Program-made: the position numbers and the translations under genes
In this document: positions 18,251 to 26,966 of the stretch, one piece after another
Position numbering within the stretch: position 1 is the first letter of the stretch
How the letters are laid out: each line of letters starts with the position of its first letter
The notes under the pieces: generated by a model
Told to the model about the DNA's origin: nothing
The model's database searches: none
The model's input: the letters and a program-made list of their open reading frames with translations, nothing else
NCBI RefSeq assembly: GCF_024648885.1
Contig: NZ_JANBBF010000010.1
Location: 62,001-126,000 of the forward strand
Reading direction: 5' to 3'
Length of the DNA: 64,000 nt
Origin: Prauserella salsuginis
GTDB lineage: Bacteria > Actinomycetota > Actinomycetes > Mycobacteriales > Pseudonocardiaceae

Positions 18251-18976
18251 ATGGAGCAGACCACCCTCGGCGCGCGGCAGGTCGACCTGGCTGATTGGCG
18301 CCTGCTGCTGGGCGCGTTGCGGTCCTGGTTCGCCGCGGAGTCGTTCGCTGCGGCAGCCGCATTCGTCGCGGCCGTCGGGCGGTGCGCCGAGGAGGCCGGT
18401 CACCATCCCGACGTGGACCTGCGCGCCGGGCACGCCCGATTCGCGCTCCGTAGTCATGACGCCGGCGGAGTCACCGAACGTGATGTGCGGCTGGCCGAAC
18501 GGATCAGTGCCCTCGCGGCCGACCACGGATTGACGCCGCGCCCTGATCGGTTGCAGGTCCTGGAACTGGCGCTGGACACGCCCGTGGCCCGCGTGGTCAG
18601 CGGCTTCTGGGAGGCCGTGCTCACCGGCGAGACCGCGACCGGCGAGGCCGCGAACGGTGCGGCTGCGACCGGCGAGGCCGCGAACGGTGCGGCTGCGACC
18701 GGTGCGGCCGGTGGCGGTGATGTCGAGCCGGCTGCGGAACTGCCACAACTGGGGTTCGAGAAGTTGTGGTTCCAATCGACCGATTCGACCGCGCCCGACC
18801 GACAGCGCTTCCACCTCGATGTCACCGTTCCTCCCGAGGAGGCCGACCGGCGGGTGGCCGCGGCCCTCGACGCGGGCGGTCGCGTGGTCGACGACAGTCA
18901 CGCCCCCGCATTCGTCGTGCTGGCCGACCCGGACGGCAACCGGGTCTGCGTCTGCACCGAACTGGGCCGCGACTGA
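18251..18976 (+). CDS. Pterin dehydratase-VOC fusion protein
   Basis: 241 aa. Residues 1-100 resemble pterin-4a-carbinolamine dehydratase: GHHPDVDLRAGHARFALRSHDAGGVTERD follows the family's conserved [EH]HHPD...T.......GG.T layout, although a Gly replaces the usual residue before the two His. A linker of ATGEAANGAA repeats (about 128-155) leads to a single glyoxalase/VOC module (LWFQSTD...FHLDVTVPPEEADRRVAAALDAGG...FVVLADPDGNRVCVC). Start ATG 18251 has TACGCT six bases upstream (leaderless). The fusion suggests a metabolite-binding enzyme acting on a cyclic substrate; its true substrate is unknown. Confidence 0.8.
   Translation: MEQTTLGARQVDLADWRLLLGALRSWFAAESFAAAAAFVAAVGRCAEEAGHHPDVDLRAGHARFALRSHDAGGVTERDVRLAERISALAADHGLTPRPDRLQVLELALDTPVARVVSGFWEAVLTGETATGEAANGAAATGEAANGAAATGAAGGGDVEPAAELPQLGFEKLWFQSTDSTAPDRQRFHLDVTVPPEEADRRVAAALDAGGRVVDDSHAPAFVVLADPDGNRVCVCTELGRD
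18635..18711 (+). repeat. 30-bp in-frame tandem repeat in linker
   Basis: Two perfect copies of a 30-base unit (18635-18664, 18665-18694) and part of a third encode the Ala/Gly/Thr linker between the two domains of the fusion protein. Perfect identity points to recent duplication. Confidence 0.9.
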
Positions 18977-19161
18977 ACCGTCCTCGCCCGGCAGCGCTCT
19001 CCGTACGCGGAGCCGTCCGCATTCGGCGTCCTCCGTAATCGGCACCGTCCGGATCAGGCGCCGCCGTGCTCGGAGCCGTCCGCACTCGATACCCGCTGCA
19101 GGCGGTGCCGCCCGTACTCGGCTCCGGGTGTAGCCGGTGCCTGCGGTCAGCGCCCGCGCGT

Positions 19162-20205
19162 TCAGCGGCGCATCGGGGCGCGTTGCCACCAGGTCAGACA
19201 CCGCCAGAGCCATTCGGCCGGGCCGTAGCGGAAGGAACGCAGCCACAGTGTGCTCCACACCGCCTGCAGGGCCAGGATCGCGACGGTGAGAACGATGAGC
19301 TGCGCCCAGTCCTCGCCGCTCTCGATGCCGACCAGCGGGCTCAGCAGGAGAAACAGCACGGTTTGGGTGAGGTAGTTGGTCAGCGCCATCCGGCCCATCG
19401 GGGCGAAGACCGCGGAGATGACCGTGCCGGCAGGCGTGCGCAGCAACAGCAGGAGACCGCAGCAGTACGCGAACGCCGTGGCGATCGCCGCCGCGACCGG
19501 CAACAGGTTCACACCGCCGCCGGGACCGCCGATGACGTTGACGTACGGCAGGTCCGCGCCCGTCAGCTCGAGGTAGGCGTAGAGCCCGGCCAGGCATCCG
19601 AAGACCCCGAATCCGGTGGCGATCCTTCCGGTCCTGGCGGACAGGGCCTCGGGTGCACCGAGCACGGCGAGGGCGTAACCCAGTGCGAGCAGGCCGGGTA
19701 TCGGCCCGTAGCCGAGGATGAACTGGGAGCCGAGGAACAGCAGCACGATCGCGACGATCAAGGCCGCACGCCCTCGCAGCAGACTGAGCGGGAGCAGCAC
19801 GACCAGTCCGAGCGCGGCGTAGGCGGTGAGCACCTCACCGGGGTGGAACACGAAATGCACCGCGCCGATCGCGAAGAGCACCAGCAGGCGGCGTGCCAGT
19901 ACCAACCTCGGCCGTTCGCTACGGGTCGCCGCCCTGGACAGGAAGATGCCGAACCCGACACCGAACAGAGTGGCGAAGATCGGCAGGAACCGTTCGTAGA
20001 ACAGCAGCTGCACGACCGGCGGCATCGCGGCCGGTCCTGTTTGCCCGCCGGGGCCGCCGAAGACGACTTGCTGGTAGATGTTGACGACGAGGATGCCGCA
20101 CAACGCGAATCCGCGGAGGACGTCGAGCTCGTCGATCCGCGCGTGGCCGGAGTCGACTGAGATTCGCCGGCTGTGGTGGGGATGTGTCAGTCGACCCTCA
20201 CTCAT
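19162..20205 (-). CDS. DUF418 membrane protein
   Basis: 347 aa integral membrane protein with about eight hydrophobic segments. The N-terminus RIDELDVLRGFALCGILVVNI is the DUF418 signature, and the C-terminal region (FAPMGRMALTNYLTQTVLFLLL, then RSFRYGPAEWLWRCLTW) is the conserved block of the family. DUF418 proteins are often suggested to be transporters or acyltransferase-like, without proof. It stands alone between the pterin-VOC gene (convergent) and the HAD gene (same strand, 150 bases away). Confidence 0.88.
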   Translation of the reverse strand: MSEGRLTHPHHSRRISVDSGHARIDELDVLRGFALCGILVVNIYQQVVFGGPGGQTGPAAMPPVVQLLFYERFLPIFATLFGVGFGIFLSRAATRSERPRLVLARRLLVLFAIGAVHFVFHPGEVLTAYAALGLVVLLPLSLLRGRAALIVAIVLLFLGSQFILGYGPIPGLLALGYALAVLGAPEALSARTGRIATGFGVFGCLAGLYAYLELTGADLPYVNVIGGPGGGVNLLPVAAAIATAFAYCCGLLLLLRTPAGTVISAVFAPMGRMALTNYLTQTVLFLLLSPLVGIESGEDWAQLIVLTVAILALQAVWSTLWLRSFRYGPAEWLWRCLTWWQRAPMRR

Positions 20206-20356
20206 CGCGGAAGGCTAGCAGGGCACATCACCCGGTGAGAGCCGGTCGTCGCCCTTCGAACAGGCCCGCCTTCGTCCGTGACCGTCCCCTGTGGACCGCG
20301 GCACGGATCGGTTGCCGTGTCCGGCGTTCCGCACGAGGATTCTTCCTGAGGCCCAC

Positions 20357-20938
20357 CTACAGCAGCATCGACTTGGCGATTTCCGCGCCGGGCCAGACTT
20401 CGGCGCGCAGACCTGCCATGCGGGCGGCGTCGACGTTGCGCCGGCGGTCGTCGAAGAACAGGCAGTCCCCCGGCGCGCAGCCCAGTCGCTGCACCAGTAG
20501 CCGGTAGATCTCCGCGTCGGGCTTCGCCATGCCGACGTCGCCGGAGAAGATCAGCTGCTCGAAGTTCCGCGTCCACGGCTGCTGCTCGGCGTGCCGCGCG
20601 AACGACGCGGGCGCGTTCGACAGCACCGCCAGTCGCCTTCCCGACTCGGCCAGCGCTTCCACCAACCGTTCTGCGTCCGGGTCGAGCTGCGACCAGCCGC
20701 GCGCGTCGATCGCGGTCAGCTCATGTACCGCCTGGACGTCGACCGCCGTGTCCACGGTGTCGGCGACGGCCTGCCAGTAGGCGACGTCGCTGGCGCCGCG
20801 GTCGTACGGATCGCGGTGTGCCCAGTAGGCGGGTTCGAACGTCGCGGGCGGCACGTCGAGTCTGCCTGCCAGCTCCGGCAGCGCCGTCGTCCTGCGGCAC
20901 AGCACCTCGCCGTAGTCGAACACCACCCAGCCGGTCAT
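20357..20938 (-). CDS. HAD superfamily hydrolase
   Basis: 193 aa, subfamily IA. Motif I is VFDYGEVLC: the nucleophile Asp is present but Gly takes the place of the usual second Asp, as in YihX-type phosphatases. Motif II is VLSNAP, motif III Lys is in VGMAKPDAEIY, and motif IV is LFFDDRRRNVDAA. A helical cap follows motif I. It probably dephosphorylates a small phosphometabolite. The ATG overlaps the stop of the upstream aldolase gene by four bases (ATGA), so the two are translated together. Confidence 0.88.
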   Translation of the reverse strand: MTGWVVFDYGEVLCRRTTALPELAGRLDVPPATFEPAYWAHRDPYDRGASDVAYWQAVADTVDTAVDVQAVHELTAIDARGWSQLDPDAERLVEALAESGRRLAVLSNAPASFARHAEQQPWTRNFEQLIFSGDVGMAKPDAEIYRLLVQRLGCAPGDCLFFDDRRRNVDAARMAGLRAEVWPGAEIAKSMLL

Positions 20939-21966
20939 CCGCGTTCCTCCCTGATGCGCCGCAGCGCTTCCTCGACGTCGTCGTCACTGACATCGCGGTG
21001 CAGCACGAACCGCACCTTCCCGGCCATCGGCAGCGCCAGGATTCCCGAACCGCGAAGCCGTTCCAGTGCGAGCGCCACGTCCGGCACCGCGGCGAGCAGG
21101 ATGTTCGTCTGCGGCTCCTCGACGTCCCAGCCGAGCTCGGCCAGCCCGGCGGCGAGCGCCCTGGCGTTGGCGTGGTCCCGCTCGAGGTCGTCGACCCGGT
21201 CCAGCGCCACCAGGCCCGCGGCCGCCAGCACACCGCCCTGGCGGACGCCACCGCCCAGCATCTGCCGCATCCGCCGCGCCCGTTCCACGAACTCGGCGGT
21301 ACCGGCGACGACCGAGCCGACGGGTGCACCGAGGCCCTTCGACAGGCACGCCGACACCGAGTCGACGCCGACCGTCAGCGCAGCGGGCGGCAGGTCGAGC
21401 GCCGCGGCCGCGTTCCACAACCGGGCACCGTCGAGGTGGACGTTCAGACCACAGTCGCGGGCGGTGGCGACCAGCTGCGCGTGCTCCTCGGGCGGGGTGA
21501 CCGCGCCGCCCGCGGCGTTGTGGGTGTTCTCCAGTGACAGCAGCGTCGTGCGCAACGTGTAGTACGGGCCGTTCGGCGGGCCCACGGCCGCGCGAACGGT
21601 GGCGGGGGTCGGCCTGCCGGGGCCGGCGTCGTGATCGACCGGGTCGGGCATACCGCCCGCGAGCCACGCCGCCGAGCCGAGCTCGTTGGCCAGCACGTGC
21701 GCGCCGCGCGGCGCGAGGAACCGGTCGCCGCGCTGCAGCTGGAGCGACAGCGCGATGAGGTTCGCCATGGTGCCGCTCGGGGTCCACAGGGCGGCCTCCA
21801 TGCCCAGCATGTCCGCGGCGCGCTCCTCGAGGCGCACGATCGTGGGATCGGTGTCGATGACGTTGTCACCGACCTCGGCGCCAGCCATGGCCGTGCGCAT
21901 GGCCTCGTCGGGCGTCGTGATCGTGTCGGAACGGAGATCGATCGGGGCGGGGGATCCGGAGGTCAC
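20935..21966 (-). CDS. ltaE: Low-specificity L-threonine aldolase
   Basis: 343 aa PLP enzyme of the beta-eliminating lyase/threonine aldolase family, splitting threonine (and allo-threonine) to glycine and acetaldehyde. The start IDLRSDTITTPDEAMRTAM and GDNVIDTDPTIVRLEE are the family signature; ENTHNAAGGAV and HLDGARLWNAA bind PLP; CLSKGLGAPVGS carries the Schiff-base Lys. The product glycine could feed the purine pathway, but no direct link is seen. The stop overlaps the HAD start (ATGA), forming a two-gene operon. It is divergent from the sigma-factor gene. Confidence 0.93.
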   Translation of the reverse strand: MTSGSPAPIDLRSDTITTPDEAMRTAMAGAEVGDNVIDTDPTIVRLEERAADMLGMEAALWTPSGTMANLIALSLQLQRGDRFLAPRGAHVLANELGSAAWLAGGMPDPVDHDAGPGRPTPATVRAAVGPPNGPYYTLRTTLLSLENTHNAAGGAVTPPEEHAQLVATARDCGLNVHLDGARLWNAAAALDLPPAALTVGVDSVSACLSKGLGAPVGSVVAGTAEFVERARRMRQMLGGGVRQGGVLAAAGLVALDRVDDLERDHANARALAAGLAELGWDVEEPQTNILLAAVPDVALALERLRGSGILALPMAGKVRFVLHRDVSDDDVEEALRRIREERG

Positions 21967-22044
21967 GTTTCGATCACATCACACGTCGGTGGGTGGCCCG
22001 AAGCAGGGCTCACCGATTCGTGACGAAAAATGTCGCGCGGGCGT

Positions 22045-22073
22045 GCAACCGTGTAGGGAACAGGTGCCGTCTA
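22045..22073 (+). promoter_or_regulatory. Candidate ECF promoter of the sigma gene
   Basis: GCAACC (22045-22050), a 17-base spacer and CGTCTA (22068-22073) resemble the -35 GCAAC / -10 CGTCTA promoters used by Streptomyces SigE-type ECF factors. It lies about 43 bases before the GTG, consistent with autoregulation. Confidence 0.5.
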
Positions 22074-22115
22074 CCGAGGCACGAACAACTGAGGAAGCAA
22101 CCGGAGACCTACCGC

Positions 22116-22649
22116 GTGGACCCCCGCGACGAGCAGGAGTTCGCGGCGTATTTCGCCGCGAAGCGAGACTCCGTGCGCAGAACCGCGTACATGCTCTGCG
22201 GCGACTGGCACCGGGCGGACGACCTGGCACAGACCGCGTTCGTGGCGCTGCATCGGCGCTGGCGGAAGGTCCGTGACAGGGAGGCCCTCGACGCCTACGT
22301 CCGCAAGACGCTGGTTCGGGCGGCGATCGACGAGTCACGGCGCCCGTGGCGGCGGGAACGGCAGACCGAGGATGGTTCGGACCTGCCGGAACCGTCGGCG
22401 CCCGGCGCGTCGGCCACAACCGACCCGCTGGGCGACCGGGTGGCGACACGGGAGGACCTGCTGGCCGGGCTGCGGCAGGTGCCGTCGAGGCAGCGAGCCG
22501 TGCTCGTCCTGCGGTACTTCGATGGTCTGGACGTCAGCGGCGTTGCGGGCGTCCTCGGTTGCAGCGAGGGCAACGTCAAGAGCCAGACCGCCCGTGGACT
22601 GGCTGCGTTGCGCAAGGCGCTCGGTACGGAGGTGGACGCGCATGGATGA
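22116..22649 (+). CDS. SigE-family ECF RNA polymerase sigma factor
   Basis: 177 aa. Region 2 runs from FAAYFAAKRDSVRRTAYMLCGDWHRADDLAQTAF to WRKV (residues 10-60), a short acidic linker follows, and region 4 is AGLRQVPSRQRAVLVLRYFDGLDVSGVAGVLGCSEGNVKSQTARGLAALR. This matches the SigE-type group common in actinobacteria. GTG 22116 is chosen for the GGAG box about nine bases upstream and because region 2 begins right after; the open frame further upstream crosses the promoter. It overlaps the next gene by eight bases, the normal layout for a sigma/anti-sigma pair. Confidence 0.9.
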   Translation: MDPRDEQEFAAYFAAKRDSVRRTAYMLCGDWHRADDLAQTAFVALHRRWRKVRDREALDAYVRKTLVRAAIDESRRPWRRERQTEDGSDLPEPSAPGASATTDPLGDRVATREDLLAGLRQVPSRQRAVLVLRYFDGLDVSGVAGVLGCSEGNVKSQTARGLAALRKALGTEVDAHG

Positions 22650-23337
22650 ACGGGAACTGGGCGAACTGTTCCGTTCCGTGCCCGGGCAGCCGCCGCCGCC
22701 GTCGTTCGACGAGTCCGACGTCGCTCACGCCTCGCACCGGATCACCGTGCGCAGACGCGCGATCGCGGGCGGTGCCGCGGCGGCCGTCGTGCTCCTCGGG
22801 GGCGGCGGTGTGGTCGCGGGTTCGATGCTCGGCGGCGGTGGCGGCGGGAACGTGGTCGCCGGGTCGGACAGGTCCACCACAGGAGGGACACAGCCGCGCA
22901 TCGCGCAACCCGGTGACGGCGGGTCGCGTCCCCAGAGTGGCCAACCGGGCATCCAGGGACTCCCGTCCGACGAGCCGAAGCAGGGCGGCACGGCGGACGG
23001 GGATCGCACCCAGCGGTGCGATCAGGTCGACCGGGAGCTCGCCACCGCCCTCGCTGGCGAGCTCCCGGTCACCGCCTCGGACGCCTCGCCCGGACGCTTC
23101 TGCCCCGAGGGCACGACGTCGGCGTCGTTCCGCGTGAACGGCTCCGCGCTGACGGCCGTCCTCGTGCCGGAAGGCACGCAGGTGCAGCTGCCCGGCGAGC
23201 TGTCGGACGCGGAGACGGCCGAGCAGAACACCGCGAGCGGGTCGACGTTGCTGCTGCTCAACGAACCACTGACGCGAGCGGACACAGACGGTCCCGACGT
23301 CGACCGGATCGCCAAGCGGGTCGCGGGCGAGCTGTAG
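22642..23337 (+). CDS. Anti-sigma-like single-pass membrane protein
   Basis: 231 aa, ATG 22642 inside the end of the sigma gene with GGAGG eight bases upstream. Residues 1-38 (MDERELGELFRSVPGQPPPPSFDESDV) are a short cytoplasmic part of the kind found in partners of SigE-type factors. Residues 44-68 are a membrane helix with long Gly runs. The outer part is disordered (GDGGSRPQSGQPG) and then folded, with two Cys (QRCDQVDRE, GRFCPEG) that could form a disulfide. No zinc-binding HxxxCxxC is present. By position it probably restrains the sigma factor until an envelope signal arrives. Confidence 0.72.
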   Translation: MDERELGELFRSVPGQPPPPSFDESDVAHASHRITVRRRAIAGGAAAAVVLLGGGGVVAGSMLGGGGGGNVVAGSDRSTTGGTQPRIAQPGDGGSRPQSGQPGIQGLPSDEPKQGGTADGDRTQRCDQVDRELATALAGELPVTASDASPGRFCPEGTTSASFRVNGSALTAVLVPEGTQVQLPGELSDAETAEQNTASGSTLLLLNEPLTRADTDGPDVDRIAKRVAGEL

Positions 23338-23445
23338 CGAACCACCGCCGACGAGAACCCGGGGCCGCGCGATTCCCGCCGTTCGTCGGAGACTCCGACG
23401 GATACGTCCCATCCGCGCGCCCGGCGGCTGGCACACTTGCGCGCT

Positions 23446-24033
23446 ATGACGTCCGCGAGCACGCCGAAGGGTGAACGTCGTCGTAACGCCCTGGTCAGGG
23501 CCGCAGCCGAGCTGTTGTCCGAAGGCGGGTTCGACGCCATCCGCCACCGCGCCGTCGCCGAACGTGCCGGCCTCCCGCTCGCCTCGACGACCTACTACTT
23601 CGACTCGCTCGACGAGCTCGTCTCCGCCGCGACCGAACACCACGGGCGGACCGAACTGGCCGCTGGCCGCGCCCGGCTCGCCGACCTGCCGACCGCTGAC
23701 CGCGGCGTCGACACCGTCGTCGACCTCGTGCTGGACCAGCTGCTCGGTGAGGACCCGGCGTACGAGGCCGTGCTGCTGCGTTACGAACGTCTCGTCGGCA
23801 CGGGCAGGCGCCCCTACCTGCGGCCGCTGATGCGCACGCTGTCCGGCGAGCTGCGCGAACTGCTGGCTGAGATCCTCGTCAAGTCCGGTCTCGACGCCGA
23901 CGAACGCCGCATCGAGCGGATCATCGCCGTGGTCGACGGGGCCGTGGTCAACGCGCTAATCGCCGTCGACCCGGACCCGCGCGGTGCCGCGGCCCGCATG
24001 CTGCGCGACACACTGGCCTCCGACACGGCCTGA
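23446..24033 (+). CDS. TetR family regulator
   Basis: 195 aa. The N-terminal helix-turn-helix is RRNALVRAAAELLSEGGFDAIRHRAVAERAGLPLASTTYYFDSLDELVSAA, a standard TetR pattern. The ligand domain contains RGVDTVVDLVLDQLL and ends DPRGAAARMLRDTL. ATG 23446 is preferred over GTG 23437 because the conserved protein starts here. It is upstream of purB on the same strand but separated by a repeat region, so it is not an obvious purine regulator. Its target is unknown. Confidence 0.88.
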   Translation: MTSASTPKGERRRNALVRAAAELLSEGGFDAIRHRAVAERAGLPLASTTYYFDSLDELVSAATEHHGRTELAAGRARLADLPTADRGVDTVVDLVLDQLLGEDPAYEAVLLRYERLVGTGRRPYLRPLMRTLSGELRELLAEILVKSGLDADERRIERIIAVVDGAVVNALIAVDPDPRGAAARMLRDTLASDTA

Positions 24034-24079
24034 CCGGCACGGCCTAACCGGCACGGCCTAACCGGCACGGCCTGACCGG
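24024..24079 (+). repeat. 14-bp tandem repeat x4
   Basis: Four copies of CACGGCCT(G/A)ACCGG, beginning inside the last codons of the TetR gene and including its TGA stop. Copies 1 and 4 have TGA and copies 2 and 3 TAA, so every unit carries a stop codon. Confidence 0.9.
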
Positions 24080-24243
24080 CGCGGACCGGCCCTGCTCCCG
24101 GGCGCGACGGCCGCGGCGCCGGTCGAGCACGGCGGAGTCGCCCGACGCCATCTCGCCGCGCGCCGCCGCGGACACCGCACGGCCAGGCGGCCGGAGCCGG
24201 CCCTTCAGGCACCGTGATTGGGTTGTGATCTGTGACTCCGGCT

Positions 24244-24255
24244 AGCCTGGCGGAG
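24244..24255 (+). promoter_or_regulatory. -10 box of purB, leaderless type
   Basis: TAGCCT (24243-24248) ends six bases before the purB GTG at 24255. TTGGGT at 24218-24223 is a possible -35 with a long 19-base spacer. Confidence 0.5.
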
Positions 24256-25682
24256 TGACCGACAAGCCCGCCATCCCGAACGTGCTCGCCGGCCGCTATG
24301 CGTCCCGTGAACTCGTCGCACTGTGGTCCCCTGAACAGAAGGTCCGGCTCGAGCGTGAGCTCTGGCTCGCCGTCCTGAAGGCTCAGGCCCAGCTCGGTGT
24401 CGACGTGCCCGACGGAGTGATCGCCGACTACGAGCGGGTGCTGCCCGACGTGGACCTGGACTCGATCGCCGCGCGGGAACGCGTCACGCGCCACGACGTC
24501 AAGGCGCGGATCGAGGAGTTCAACGCCCTCGCCGGGCACGAACACGTCCACAAGGGCATGACCTCGCGCGATCTGACGGAGAACGTCGAGCAGCTGCAGG
24601 TCCGCCGGTCCCTCGAACTGCTGCGCACCCGCACGGCCGCCGTCCTCGCCCGGCTCGCCGAACTGGCGACCGAGCACTCCGAGCTGGTCATGGCGGGCCG
24701 GTCGCACAACGTCGCCGCGCAGGCCACGACGCTGGGCAAGCGGTTCGCCACGGCCGCCGACGAGCTCCTCGTCGCCTTCGACCGGCTCGACGACCTCATC
24801 GCGCGCTACCCGCTGCGCGGCATCAAGGGCCCGGTCGGCACGGCGCAGGACATGCTCGACCTGCTGGGCGGCGCCGACGAGCTGGCCGACCTCGAGCAGC
24901 GTGTCGCGGGGCACCTCGGGTTCGACCGCGTCCTGGACAGCGTCGGCCAGGTGTACCCGCGGTCGCTGGACTTCGACGTCGTCTCCGCGCTGACCCAGCT
25001 CGCCGCGCCGCCGTCGAGCCTGGCCAAGACGATCCGGTTGATGGCAGGCAACGAGCTGGTCACCGAGGGCTTCCAGCCGGGGCAGGTCGGCTCGTCGGCG
25101 ATGCCGCACAAGATGAACACGCGTTCGTGCGAGCGCGTCAACGGCCTGGCCGTGGTGCTGCGCGGACACCTGTCGATGGTCGGGGAGCTGGCGGGCGACC
25201 AGTGGAACGAGGGCGACGTCTCCGACTCCGTGGTGCGCCGCGTCGCGTTGCCGGACGCCTTCTTCGCGCTCGATGGGCTGCTGGAGACACTGCTGACGGT
25301 GCTGCGCGAGTTCGGCGCGTTCCCCGCGGTGATCGACCGCGAGCTGAACCGCTACCTGCCGTTCCTGGCCACGACCAAGGTGCTGATGGCCGCGGTCCGC
25401 GGCGGGGTCGGCAGGGAGACGGCGCACGAGGCGATCAAGGAGAACGCGGTCGCGGTCGCGCTGGCGATGCGGGAGGGCCAGGCCGACAACGACCTGCTCG
25501 ACCGGCTCGCGGCCGACGATCGGCTACCCCTCGACCGGGCGAGTCTCGACGATCTCCTCGCCGACCGGTTGTCGTTCACCGGCACGGCGTCGTCGCAGGT
25601 CGAAGCTGTCTCCGTGCGGGTGGCGGATGTGGTGAAGCGATTCCCGGAGGCGGTCGAATACGAACCGGCGCCAATCCTGTGA
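24255..25682 (+). CDS. purB: Adenylosuccinate lyase
   Basis: 475 aa. It catalyses two purine steps: SAICAR to AICAR plus fumarate, and adenylosuccinate to AMP plus fumarate. Superfamily motifs are GHEHVHKGMTSRDLTEN (substrate binding), MAGRSHNVAAQATTLGKRF (catalytic His), and the flexible signature loop GSSAMPHKMNTRSCE with the catalytic Ser. The long helices of the central bundle follow. Starts at GTG 24255, without a Shine-Dalgarno but directly behind a TAGCCT box, so leaderless. Together with PurA it completes the IMP to AMP branch. Confidence 0.97.
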   Translation: MTDKPAIPNVLAGRYASRELVALWSPEQKVRLERELWLAVLKAQAQLGVDVPDGVIADYERVLPDVDLDSIAARERVTRHDVKARIEEFNALAGHEHVHKGMTSRDLTENVEQLQVRRSLELLRTRTAAVLARLAELATEHSELVMAGRSHNVAAQATTLGKRFATAADELLVAFDRLDDLIARYPLRGIKGPVGTAQDMLDLLGGADELADLEQRVAGHLGFDRVLDSVGQVYPRSLDFDVVSALTQLAAPPSSLAKTIRLMAGNELVTEGFQPGQVGSSAMPHKMNTRSCERVNGLAVVLRGHLSMVGELAGDQWNEGDVSDSVVRRVALPDAFFALDGLLETLLTVLREFGAFPAVIDRELNRYLPFLATTKVLMAAVRGGVGRETAHEAIKENAVAVALAMREGQADNDLLDRLAADDRLPLDRASLDDLLADRLSFTGTASSQVEAVSVRVADVVKRFPEAVEYEPAPIL

Positions 25683-25904
25683 TGTGGGAGCGGGTAGACC
25701 CGATCGTGACCTTCTGCAACGATCGAGCGAGTGGGCAGTCTCGGGTGCGCGTGTATACCGCCGGCGTCGCTACGGCCGCTGGTGCAGCGCAGGCACATCG
25801 ACTTGCTCCGGGTGAGCTCCGCCCTGTGCCGTCACCGCTGACGCCAGTCCCTGTCCCATCCCCGGGCCGTTCCGCGCCCGTCAACAGTCACGTCTGAGGT
25901 CGGC

Positions 25905-26861
25905 ATGCAAGCGCTCCTGTTCTTCGGGATCGCCGGGTTCCTGGCACAACTCGTGTCCGGCACGCTCGGCATGGGCTACGGCATGACGTCCACGACGGTG
26001 CTGATCGCCGCGGGCACGGCACCGGCGATCGCGTCGGCGTCGGCGCATTTCGCCCAGGTCGGCACGTCGTTGGCCTCCGGTGTGTCGCACTGGAAGTTCC
26101 GCAACATCGACTGGCGCACGGTGAGCATCCTCGCCGTGCCCGGTGCGATCGGTGCGGCGATCGGCGCGTTCGCGCTGGTGGCGATGTCGACCGAGGTCGC
26201 GGGTGCGTGGATCAGCGCGTTCCTGTTCCTGCTCGGTCTGTACGTGCTGGTGCGGTTCGCGTTCCTCAAGCTCGGCAAGCTCATCACCGACAAGCGCCCC
26301 GGTGCGAAGTTCCTGGCCCCGCTCGGGTTCGTGGCCGGTTTCGTCGACGCGAGCGGCGGTGGCGGCTGGGGACCGGTGGCCACCACGACGCTGCTGTCGT
26401 CGGGACGTCTCGAACCGCGGAAGGTCGTCGGCTCGGTCAGTGCGGCCGAGTTCGTCGTGACCGTCGCCGCCTGCCTGGCGTTCCTGATCGCGCTCAAACA
26501 GGAGGGCATGAACTGGCTGGTCGTGCTGGGTCTGCTGATCGGCGGGGTGGTCGCCGCGCCGATCGGGGCGTGGCTGGCGCACCACATGCCGCCGCGGGTC
26601 CTCGGCACCGCCGCAGGTGGGCTCATCATCCTGGCCAACGCGTGGATGCTGCTGAGCAACCTCGGACTGCCGCACTCCGCCATCGTGGTCTGCTACGTCG
26701 GTCTGGCGGCGCTCATCGTGGCCGCGCTGGTGACGTCGATCCGTTCGATGCGGGAGGAGAAGCGCATCAACGCGCTCGCGGGCGAGGACATGGGCGACTC
26801 CGACGACGAGGAGCCCGTCACGAGCCGCCGGCAGGACCAGCCCGCCACCGACCGTTCGTAG
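25905..26861 (+). CDS. TauE/SafE family transporter
   Basis: 318 aa with about eight membrane helices in two inverted halves, each starting with the family's Gly-rich segment (QALLFFGIAGFLAQLVSGTLGMGYG, and FVAGFVDASGGGGWGPV in the second half). The family exports sulfite, sulfoacetate and other small anions; the substrate here is not evident. The last 55 residues are cytoplasmic and acidic (NALAGEDMGDSDDEEP). The 222 bases between purB and this gene show no RNA switch or clear promoter, and neighbours have no sulfur function. Confidence 0.88.
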   Translation: MQALLFFGIAGFLAQLVSGTLGMGYGMTSTTVLIAAGTAPAIASASAHFAQVGTSLASGVSHWKFRNIDWRTVSILAVPGAIGAAIGAFALVAMSTEVAGAWISAFLFLLGLYVLVRFAFLKLGKLITDKRPGAKFLAPLGFVAGFVDASGGGGWGPVATTTLLSSGRLEPRKVVGSVSAAEFVVTVAACLAFLIALKQEGMNWLVVLGLLIGGVVAAPIGAWLAHHMPPRVLGTAAGGLIILANAWMLLSNLGLPHSAIVVCYVGLAALIVAALVTSIRSMREEKRINALAGEDMGDSDDEEPVTSRRQDQPATDRS

Positions 26862-26966
26862 CCGGCGCTCGTCACCCGTCGCGGTGACCCGGCGTGCCCG
26901 TTCGTCGGTGGCGTTTCACCGCGGGCTCACCCGCGCGCCCTCACGCGGTCATTCGCGACCGGTTTC

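Noticed and set aside
13132-24250. Genomic island or prophage
   Set aside because: No integrase, transposase, tRNA junction or composition break is evident.
25683-25904. Sulfur-responsive switch before the TauE/SafE gene
   Set aside because: No SAM-type riboswitch elements or conserved stems could be seen.
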